In this document: positions 57,214-64,000 of the stretch, in pieces
How positions within the stretch are numbered: the stretch's first letter is position 1
How the letters are laid out: each line of letters begins with the position of its first letter
Assembly: GCF_000577275.2 (NCBI RefSeq)
Contig: NZ_HG916855.1
Location: forward strand, 620,001 to 684,000
DNA length: 64,000 nucleotides
From: Rhizobium favelukesii
Lineage (GTDB): Bacteria > Pseudomonadota > Alphaproteobacteria > Rhizobiales > Rhizobiaceae
Reading direction: 5' to 3'
The notes under the pieces: model-generated
What the model was told of the DNA's origin: nothing
Database searches by the model: none
The model's input: the letters and a program-made list of their open reading frames with translations, nothing else
Program-made: the position numbers and the translations under genes

Positions 57214-59286
57214 ATGATCGTCGGCACTGCAGGACATATCGATCATGGCAAGACATCCCTCGTCCGGGCGCTGACCGGCATCGACACGGATCGGCTGAAA
57301 GAGGAAAAGGCTCGCGGCATCTCGATCGATCTGGGCTTTGCCTATATGCCCGTGAATGGCGCGCAGATACTTGGCTTTGTCGATGTACCGGGCCACGAGA
57401 AATTCGTTCACACGATGCTTGCCGGTGCAAGCGGCATCGACTTCGTCCTGCTGGTGGTCGCGGCCGATGACGGCATCATGCCGCAGACGCGCGAACATCT
57501 CGCCATTGTCAATCTTCTCGGCATCGAGCATGGCATTGTTGCTTTGACCAAAGCCGATCTTGTGCCGGAAGACCGTCTCGTCGAGGTCGAAGTCGCCGTG
57601 CGAAACGAGCAAGCCCCCTTAACGCTCGGCAATACCCCAGTCATCGCCGTCTCGACGGTTTCAGGCCGGGGTATCGGAGCTCTGCGCGATGAGATCGTCA
57701 ATGCCGCACGCAGGTTCACGCCGCATCAGGCGTCGGGGCGCTTTCGTCTGGCCGTCGATCGTTCCTTCACAATTCAGGGGACGGGCACAGTCGTAACCGG
57801 AACAGTCCTGTCAGGCACGGTATCGGTCGAGGATCATGTCGCCGTAAGCCCTTCCGGCCTTGTCGCAAGGGTGCGCTCGATCCATACGCAGAACCGGCCA
57901 AGCGAAAACGGCCGCGCGGGCGATCGTTGCGCCCTAAACCTCGTTGGCCAGGGGATCACGAAAACGGCCATCAATCGCGGTGATATGGTGTGCGAGCAAA
58001 GCCTGCATGCTCCGACGGGCCGCATCGACGCGACACTGCGTGTGCTCTCTTCAGAGGCAAAACCCATCGGTCATTGGTTCCCCGTCCGGCTTCATCACGC
58101 ATCGGCAGAGGTCGGTGCCCGTATCGTCGTGCTTGCCGAGGAAGCAGCCATCCCAGGAACAGATACCTTTGTGCAGCTCGTGCTGGACAGTCCGATCGCA
58201 GCCGCGGTCGGTGACCGTTACATCATCCGCGATACCTCCGCACGGCGCACCATCGGCGGAGGCCGGTTCCTGGATTTACGCGCACCGGCACGCAAGCGCC
58301 GGACGCCGGAACGGATGGCTCAACTTCAGGCGCAGACGTTGGTTGCACCTGAGCGCGCGTTCGAGGCGTTGCTCGCGGTGCATCCGTTTTATGTCGACAT
58401 TGCCGCTTTCGCCCGCGACAGGGCAATTGCCACAGCAGATGCCAGCGCCGTGGCCGCATCGCTGGGAACGGTGCCGTTGTCCATCGATGACACGGCGCTC
58501 GCTATGTCGCCTGATCGCTGGGAGAAATTCCATAGCAACCTTTGGAGCCGGCTTGAGAGGTTCCATGTGGAGAACCAGGATCTGCCGGGAATGGGCATCG
58601 AGCTGTTGCGGGCTGGGCTCGAGGTGCGCTTGCCCATCCCGGCATTTCGCGCAGCCCTGCAGAACCTCGTCCGCGCGGGAGAGATCGTGCTGGATGGCGC
58701 TTGGGTCCGGCTTTCGGGACATCAAGTGACGATGACATTGGCCGACGAGCGGCTGTGGGACAGGATTGAGCCGCTGCTCGGCGGGGCAGCGCGGTTCCGT
58801 CCTCCGAGGGTTCGCGATATTGCCGCATTGCTGGCGGTCCCCGAGCAACAGACACGTCGGCTGCTGAAACTCGGCGGCCGCATGGGCAAGGCGCATGAAG
58901 TAGCACAGGATCATTTCTTCCTGCGCGAGGCAGTTGCGGAGATGGTTGCAATCATTGCCGAGATCAGTTCTGGCGCCGAGGGGGGCTGGTTCACCGCAAT
59001 GCAGTTTCGCGACCGTGTCGAAAATGGCCGCAAGGTCGCGATCCAGATCCTCGATTTCTTCGATCGCCATCGCGTTACGCTGCGTCGCGGCGATCTCCGC
59101 CGCGTCGACCAAAACCGTCTGGACCTGTTCGGCAATATGTCGAATAGTATCGCCGGCGACGGTGTCGTTTCTGGAGGAGATACGTCCCCGGTGGGGCGTC
59201 CGGACTTCAAATCCGGGAGGGGCCGAGAGACGGTCTTTCGTGGGTTCGACTCCCACTCTCTTCCGCCAAGTATCCGCCTTATATAA
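57214..59286 (+). CDS. selB: Selenocysteine-specific elongation factor SelB
   Basis: The protein has 690 residues. The GTPase domain begins MIVGTAGHIDHGKTSLVRAL with FVDVPGHEKFVHTML and ALTKADLV, followed by translation-factor barrels (FTIQGTGTVVTGTVLSGTV) and winged-helix domains (about 410-645) that bind the SECIS hairpin. Usual members end near where this one has RRGDLRRVDQNRLDLFGN. The frame here goes on for about 40 residues through the whole tRNA-Sec gene to TAA at 59284, so the last stretch (from about GGDTSPVG) is encoded by tRNA sequence. Confidence 0.94.
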   Translation: MIVGTAGHIDHGKTSLVRALTGIDTDRLKEEKARGISIDLGFAYMPVNGAQILGFVDVPGHEKFVHTMLAGASGIDFVLLVVAADDGIMPQTREHLAIVNLLGIEHGIVALTKADLVPEDRLVEVEVAVRNEQAPLTLGNTPVIAVSTVSGRGIGALRDEIVNAARRFTPHQASGRFRLAVDRSFTIQGTGTVVTGTVLSGTVSVEDHVAVSPSGLVARVRSIHTQNRPSENGRAGDRCALNLVGQGITKTAINRGDMVCEQSLHAPTGRIDATLRVLSSEAKPIGHWFPVRLHHASAEVGARIVVLAEEAAIPGTDTFVQLVLDSPIAAAVGDRYIIRDTSARRTIGGGRFLDLRAPARKRRTPERMAQLQAQTLVAPERAFEALLAVHPFYVDIAAFARDRAIATADASAVAASLGTVPLSIDDTALAMSPDRWEKFHSNLWSRLERFHVENQDLPGMGIELLRAGLEVRLPIPAFRAALQNLVRAGEIVLDGAWVRLSGHQVTMTLADERLWDRIEPLLGGAARFRPPRVRDIAALLAVPEQQTRRLLKLGGRMGKAHEVAQDHFFLREAVAEMVAIIAEISSGAEGGWFTAMQFRDRVENGRKVAIQILDFFDRHRVTLRRGDLRRVDQNRLDLFGNMSNSIAGDGVVSGGDTSPVGRPDFKSGRGRETVFRGFDSHSLPPSIRLI
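59173..59268 (+). tRNA. selC: tRNA-Sec (anticodon TCA), nested in the 3' end of selB
   Basis: The 96-base gene has an 8-bp acceptor stem (ggaggaga with tctcttcc, one G-T pair), anticodon stem ccgga/tccgg with loop cttcaaa (anticodon TCA at 59207-59209), a long variable arm, the T-loop ggttcgactcc and an encoded gCCA end. The overall sequence closely follows E. coli selC. It is on the same strand as selB and wholly inside its reading frame. Confidence 0.95.
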
Positions 59287-59420
59287 TTGATATCATTTCA
59301 TATTTTAAAGAGCATAAGTAGGCGTCCGCACTTTTCTCCCCACTCCATTTTGCCCCTGAGATAGCTTTTGGTGGGATGACACGGCCGCATCGTTCGCGAA
59401 GCGCGACAGCGCCTTTCGTT

Positions 59421-59712
59421 TCAGACTGCCGGCAAATCGTTGATGACATCGGCGGCCAATTGCAGGTCTGTTGCCGCCGCGTCAAAGTCGATTTTGCCTC
59501 CTGAATGACACCAGAAGCTAGCCAGCGCCTTCACTTTGAAGCCTTCCACTGTATGAACCTGAATTGCCTCGATCAGTTCCACGAGGTTACTGCTGGCCTC
59601 GGTACGCAGCCCTATAGGCTTCCTCGTCCGCGTCGCAGGAACGGAAATTGGTGCTCGACGTCCCACATCGCTTTCAGCCCTTGAGCAGTCTGAGCTCTGC
59701 GTCATTCATCAC
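59421..59712 (-). pseudogene. Decayed rhizobial hypothetical gene
   Basis: The minus strand reads ASSNLVELIEAIQVHTVEGF and KVKALASFWCHSGGKIDFDA up to 59421; its beginning (DADEEAYRAAYR) is in another frame. A second coherent piece just upstream (59690-59890, LDELLTKFDRAHPHYTDTTH and EDIIAHWKAVDDVMNDAELR) ends at its own stop. Neither has a start. They look like remains of one or two small genes. 59287-59420 and 59891-60068 hold nothing recognised. Confidence 0.4.
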
Positions 59713-60068
59713 ATCGTCAACGGCTTTCCAGTGCGCGATGATGTCTTCGTGCGTTGTGTCTGTGTAGTGTGGATGCGCGCGATCGAACTTGGTCAGCAGT
59801 TCATCGAGCGACGTCTCTGCGTAGAATACCCACGAGAGCCGAGATCGCGGACGACGGTCGATTTTCTTGCTGCCAGGGACTTTGGTCCGTCTGGTGAGCC
59901 GTGCAGATTAGCGTAATCTGTCCTTGTTCTGACCGCTGGGGACCAGGACAAGAAGGGAAGCTTTCGCCCCATGCGACAGCCACGTTGCAGCAATATCCCG
60001 CCGAGGGCTTCCCTTTCGATCAGGCTCCTGAGATGGCGGTTTCATCGTTCATTTCGAAGTAAAGGCAG

Positions 60069-60243
60069 CGCTCGGCTTGGCACGACGACGACGTGAATGC
60101 GACCATTGCCACACTGTTCGAGGACATCCGTCATCTGCGTCTCTTGGCTTTGGCCGAGGGAGCGATGAGCCGCGGCATGACGCGCGGCTGGAGGTCAAAG
60201 TATAAACGCTCAGGCGAAGCACGACCGCCATTTGCCGCCCCAC
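60069..60243 (+). pseudogene. Third copy of the TRGW-motif small protein, incomplete
   Basis: The frame RSAWHDDDVNATIATLFEDI and RHLRLLALAEGAMSRGMTRG lines up with the proteins at 30564 and 32094, with one residue lost in the HLR-QLALAE part. No start codon is seen upstream and the C-terminal end is different. It is probably a fragment. Confidence 0.45.
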
Positions 60244-60321
60244 CGCAGGAACATTTACGACCGGTGTACGTTGACACTATTCACCCGCAGTTTTGGCGCG
60301 GGCAACGTGAGGGAGGTTATC

Positions 60322-60759
60322 ATGAAAGTCAGCCACTGCATGACCACAGACGTTCAGATCGCCGATCCGGAGCAGACATTACGGGATGTCGCCCTGATCA
60401 TGGGACGTCTTGATGCCGGCGTTCTCCCGGTGAGTGAGAATGACAGGCTGGTCGGCATGATCACCGATCGCGACATCGCAATTCGTGGCGTGGCGGAGGG
60501 CAAAGGCCCCGAGGCAAAGGTTCGCGATGTGATGAGTATCAAGGTTAGATACTGCTTCGATGATGAAGATGTTGAAGACGTGCTTCACAACATGGGTGAT
60601 CTTCAGATACGGCGCTTGCCAGTACTGAACCGAGACAAGCGCCTCGTCGGCATCATCTCGCTTGGCGACCTCGCCACCAAGAGCGAGGCCACCGAAACGG
60701 GTAAGGCACTGAGCGGCATCTCACAACGCGGCGGCGAACATTCGCAGACAGCGCATTGA
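60322..60759 (+). CDS. CBS-domain pair protein
   Basis: The protein has 145 residues from the ATG at 60322, with gagggagg upstream. The two CBS domains are clear: MTTDVQIADPEQTLRDVALI, GVLPVSENDRLVGMITDRDI, then VRDVMSIKVRYCFDDEDVED, RRLPVLNRDKRLVGIISLGD. Such stand-alone pairs bind adenine nucleotides and regulate partners; the partner is unknown. 60760-61047 shows no gene. Confidence 0.85.
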   Translation: MKVSHCMTTDVQIADPEQTLRDVALIMGRLDAGVLPVSENDRLVGMITDRDIAIRGVAEGKGPEAKVRDVMSIKVRYCFDDEDVEDVLHNMGDLQIRRLPVLNRDKRLVGIISLGDLATKSEATETGKALSGISQRGGEHSQTAH

Positions 60760-61047
60760 CGGTTGGCGGCAGCCATCTGCAAAGGCCAACACCAGTCAGC
60801 TGCCACCTGTCACCTCAAGCGCCTCGCGCCGTTGCATCAACGGCACCGGGCGCGACATCTACGAATACCACTATTGCTGCGCAAGGAAGGCTGTGCGCGC
60901 GAAGGGCGGCCGGGCACATCAACGGCTGGTGCGATTGAAACGTGTCCTCGCCATCACGCTCAAGACGCGACAAGCTTTAGCGAAACGCTCGAAACGGTTC
61001 AGACAAACCGAGCCAACTCTGCCTTTCGCAGTGGCGACTGTCCTGCG

Positions 61048-61191
61048 CTATTTTAGAGGATCCGGCTGCTGAATTACCGCAGGCGGCTCCTCGCTTCCTT
61101 TGCCGCCTTCCTGTATGAACGGCTTTATCAGCGGTATCGCCAATATGGATCCGACCATTAGTCCGATAATCAATATCAACAGGATTCGCAT
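61048..61191 (-). CDS. Small single-helix membrane protein, unknown
   Basis: The protein has 47 residues from the ATG at 61191, with gggag eight bases upstream. A membrane helix (RILLILIIGLMVGSILAIPL) is followed by a short polar tail with QEGGKGSEEPPAV. No family was recognised. The long frame extending upstream of it is probably chance. Confidence 0.45.
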   Translation of the reverse strand: MRILLILIIGLMVGSILAIPLIKPFIQEGGKGSEEPPAVIQQPDPLK

Positions 61192-61229
61192 ACGATGTGC
61201 TCCCAATCTTCGCCCGATTCCGACGACGA

Positions 61230-61539
61230 TCATCTCACTGCGTTGAGCCTCAGCGTCTTCTGATATTCGCCAGAAACAGTCTCGCAAGTCGCCAAATCGC
61301 CATGTCTTCGCTTCGCTGTTCGGGTCTCTTGCTCTGATGAAACTCCCCTGCTTTCTATTTCGACACCGCCCTTTGTCGGGGCGAGGAAAAACCCTGCTAT
61401 GGTCATGTCGCCACCGATGAGACGCTGGATATGTAGCGCGTAACCCAGAAAGATCGCGGCGACGATGGCGGTTATCTGGCACCATGCGGACGCGGCGGAA
61501 AGGCGACGACCGGGTCGAGAGCCGGGCCTGCGGATAGCG
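61230..61539 (-). CDS. Possible membrane protein frame without a start codon
   Basis: The minus strand is open from about 61539 to the TGA at 61230 and reads SAASAWCQITAIVAAIFLGY, ALHIQRLIGGDMTIAGFFLA, then PTKGGVEIESRG and a polar tail. One clear hydrophobic helix suggests a real or former membrane protein. No usable start is visible, so it is probably a fragment. Confidence 0.3.
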
Positions 61540-62134
61540 AGCGGGGATTATTCAACCAGCGCAACTGCGTCAATCCCTGCAGGGATAAGCATGGGGTATG
61601 ACCGGTCAGGGCCGCATGCCACCACACGTTCAACTGCGCCGGTTGGCCGGGTAATCTCGTCGCTTGCTGCTACTCCCATCCCGAAGGGGGGATCTTTTCG
61701 CAAAGCTGCTCTTAGGAGTTCGACGATCCTTGGTGGCCATTTTGATTTATCTCGCCCCGAAACTTGGCGGTCAAGGCATCTGCATAGGCGATCGCCGGGG
61801 TAAGACACAGACCGTCGCGGCATTGCCGCAAGCACTGGTACCAGTTGCAAACAGAGTCATTCAATCCGCAAAAAAGCCGAATCAAGAAACCAAGTGATTT
61901 TGAATTGCAACCTGCAATACTCGAGCCGGGCATTACTTGGTCAGAGTATAAATTATTTTATTCATATTATAATTATTAACCATCTTTCATTATCTGTTTA
62001 TTCACGAGTGCTCTCTTCTGACAAAGCGAGACATGAGCTCAACGGCGCTCGGCCGGTGTCCCCGGATAACGCTCATTGTTGCAGCATCGCGCAATTGGTT
62101 GCTTGCGCGATTATTTGCGCTTGGAGGATTGCGA
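61540..62134. other. Leader region of the chemoreceptor, no clear gene
   Basis: A minus-strand frame at 61548-61850 has no recognised match. The AT-rich part near 61940-62000 may hold the chemoreceptor promoter. Confidence 0.4.
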
Positions 62135-64000
62135 ATGACGTTTCGATTTGGCATCGGCCCCCGCCTTTATACAGCTTTTGGTTTCCTGCTGCTGCTGATG
62201 ATTGGCTTGACCGTCTTTTCCATTTCAAAGATGAACTTTGTCGACCACGATCTCGTGCAGATCAACGAGGTCAATAGCGTCAAGCAACGCTTCGCCATCA
62301 ATTTCCGGGGTAGCGTTCATGATCGGGCCATTGCCATTCGCGATGTCGTTTTGCGCGATGAGCCAGCCGCGCGTCAGACCGCGATCGATCTGATTGCAAA
62401 GCTTGCTGCGACGTATGCCGAAAACGAGCAGAAGATGAATGCGATGATTTCTGTCCCAGGCGCTGCGAGCGAACCCGAGAAGGCGATCATTGCGGAAATC
62501 GCCGACGTCCAGTCCAAAACCAATCCAGTTGTCGCAGATATCATCGCGCGCCAGATGTCAAACGACCCGGTGCAAGCCAAGCAGATGCTGATCGAGCAGG
62601 CAACGCCTCTCTTCGTCAACTGGCTCAAGGCCATCAACAAGTTCATCGACTATCAGGAAAACTTGAACAAGTCTGTTGGCAGTGGCGTCAGCGTCGTCGT
62701 CGCAGGCTTCCAGACGCTGGCGCTGGGCTCGTTGGGAGGCGCTGTGCTTATGGCTATTGCCGCCGCGTTCCTCGCGACCCGCTCGATCACCGTGCCGATG
62801 GCCAAGCTGCAGATCGCCCTGCGGCGGATGGCAGAGGGCAACAACGAAAGCACCAGCGATATCGAGGCCCGCAGCGACGAGGTCGGCGATTTGGCGAAGG
62901 CCGTTGGCGCCGTGCGCCAAGCCGTGACCTCGCAGGCCGAGGCGCGCGCCGCTGCCGACGCTCGCCGGACCGCTGATGAGAACGCGCGGCTTGAAGCAAC
63001 CGCGACGGAACGCGAGGCGCTATCGGCGCAGACGAACGATGCCGTTCGCCAGCTCGGCCAGGCGCTTGAGGAAATGGCCGCCGGCAATCTTGATATCCGT
63101 CTCGACAATCCGTTTGCCGTATCTCTCGATATGCTGCGCCTCAACTTCAACAACTCCGTAGAGAAGCTTCAATCTGCGTTGAAGACGATCAGTGACAACG
63201 CTTTGTCGATCGATGCCGGTGCCCGCGAGATCAGCGAAGCTTCCAATGATCTGGCAAAGCGCACCGAACAGCAGGCGGCATCGATTGAACAGACCGCCGC
63301 AGCGCTCGATGAGATTTCGACGACGGTCAATGGTTCGACCCGTCGCGCGGAAGAGGCCGGCAACCTTGTTGCACGAACACGCACGAATGCCGAGCGTTCC
63401 GGCGAAGTCGTGAAGCGTGCGGTCGCCGCGATGAGCCAGATCGAAGGTTCCTCGAACGAGATCAACAATATCATCAGCGTCATCGATGACATTGCATTCC
63501 AGACCAACCTGCTGGCACTGAACGCCGGCGTTGAGGCTGCACGTGCCGGAGAGGCGGGCAAAGGCTTTGCAGTCGTCGCCCAGGAAGTTCGCGAACTGGC
63601 TCAACGCTCCGCCAATGCCGCCAAGGAAATCAAGCAACTGATCAGCAATTCCGGCGTTCAAGTGCGTTCCGGCGTGACCCTGGTCGGCGAGACCGGTACG
63701 GCGCTGACGGAGATCGTCGGCGAAGTGCAGGAAATCAACCGTCACGTGAGCTCAATCGTCGAGGCTGCGAAGGAACAGTCCACGGCGCTGAAAGAAATCA
63801 ATGCCGCGGTGAATTCGCTCGATCAATCCACGCAGAAGAACGCGGCGATGGTCGAAGAGACATCCGCAGCCAGCCATAAGCTGGCTGACGAAGCAGGTTC
63901 GCTGACAAGCCAGCTGTCAAAATTCCGCTTTCAAGGCTCTGCCGGGGCGGCGCAATCTGCCTACGCACCGAAAGCGCCACAGAGAAACGCTCCAGCGGCA
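62135..64000 (+). CDS. Methyl-accepting chemotaxis protein (cut by window end)
   Basis: It starts at the ATG at 62135 with ggagg 8 bases upstream and is open for 622 residues to the window end. Order: TM1 (about 12-30), a four-helix periplasmic sensor (to about 185), TM2 (about 190-212), HAMP segments (213-350), then the methyl-accepting coiled coil with the hairpin tip [20 protein letters not shown] and [20 protein letters not shown]. Ligand unknown. The tail after the hairpin is rich in Ala/Gln and may end in a receptor-binding peptide outside the window. Confidence 0.93.
   Translation, partial: MTFRFGIGPRLYTAFGFLLLLMIGLTVFSISKMNFVDHDLVQINEVNSVKQRFAINFRGSVHDRAIAIRDVVLRDEPAARQTAIDLIAKLAATYAENEQKMNAMISVPGAASEPEKAIIAEIADVQSKTNPVVADIIARQMSNDPVQAKQMLIEQATPLFVNWLKAINKFIDYQENLNKSVGSGVSVVVAGFQTLALGSLGGAVLMAIAAAFLATRSITVPMAKLQIALRRMAEGNNESTSDIEARSDEVGDLAKAVGAVRQAVTSQAEARAAADARRTADENARLEATATEREALSAQTNDAVRQLGQALEEMAAGNLDIRLDNPFAVSLDMLRLNFNNSVEKLQSALKTISDNALSIDAGAREISEASNDLAKRTEQQAASIEQTAAALDEISTTVNGSTRRAEEAGNLVARTRTNAERSGEVVKRAVAAMSQIEGSSNEINNIISVIDDIAFQTNLLALNAGVEAARAGEAGKGFAVVAQEVRELAQRSANAAKEIKQLISNSGVQVRSGVTLVGETGTALTEIVGEVQEINRHVSSIVEAAKEQSTALKEINAAVNSLDQSTQKNAAMVEETSAASHKLADEAGSLTSQLSKFRFQGSAGAAQSAYAPKAPQRNAPAA

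Noticed and set aside
58276..59256. Minus-strand frame of 326 residues opposite selB and selC
   Set aside because: It runs antisense to selB and the tRNA and has no ribosome site or known motif.
59173..59420. Integration site of a genomic island at the 3' end of selC
   Set aside because: No repeat of the tRNA 3' end was noticed downstream in the window and no intact integrase is adjacent.
1..64000. CRISPR array or repABC replication genes
   Set aside because: No regularly spaced direct repeats and no RepA/B/C or other replication protein sequence were seen.

Overview
The window looks like accessory DNA, plausibly a plasmid or chromid, from an alphaproteobacterium of the Rhizobiaceae type (Rhizobium, Ensifer or Agrobacterium relatives). 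The grounds are the GC-rich sequence, the rhizobial small-protein families (DUF982, DUF2092, short unknown ORFs), the ArdC antirestriction protein, and the many insertion sequences and decayed genes. No replication, ribosomal or conjugation genes are seen. All calls come from reading translated sequence by eye; no database search was run.

Layout. 1-3.3 kb: the end of a LysR regulator, a broken azoreductase, remnants of a mobile mystery protein A/B pair, ardC, and an IS6 transposase fragment. 3.4-8.8 kb: an intact four-gene signalling operon with a c-heme-type DUF3365 sensor protein, a hybrid histidine kinase, a single-domain response regulator, and a receiver-linked adenylate cyclase. 9.0-14.1 kb: a complete ISNCY-type element, a ParDE-like pair, IS66 and IS481 debris, a VapBC pair and a recombinase remnant. 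14.3-18.0 kb: a GntR-family regulator and a complete polar amino-acid type ABC transporter.

18-34 kb: a decayed zone with IS110, two IS630 elements, pseudogenes (DUF2092, glutathione S-transferase, cupin, ABC binding protein), a small potassium channel, and a run of unknown small genes, several of them translationally overlapping. 34.0-35.9 kb: htpG. 36.4-39.7 kb: a short-chain dehydrogenase cut by an IS91-like element that carries a tyrosine recombinase. 39.8-46.5 kb, minus strand: six transport or membrane genes and a carbonic anhydrase.

47.3-59.3 kb is the most coherent block: a complete selenocysteine system with its client enzyme. selD is on the minus strand. On the plus strand are the formate dehydrogenase genes for the alpha subunit (in-frame UGA followed by a SECIS-like hairpin), beta and gamma subunits, then fdhE, selA, a SEL1-repeat gene, selB, and the tRNA-Sec gene selC, which lies inside the 3' end of the selB reading frame. 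The operon therefore encodes the enzyme, its maturation factor and nearly all the decoding machinery. The window ends with decayed ORFs, a CBS-domain protein, a small membrane protein, and a methyl-accepting chemotaxis protein cut by the window edge.
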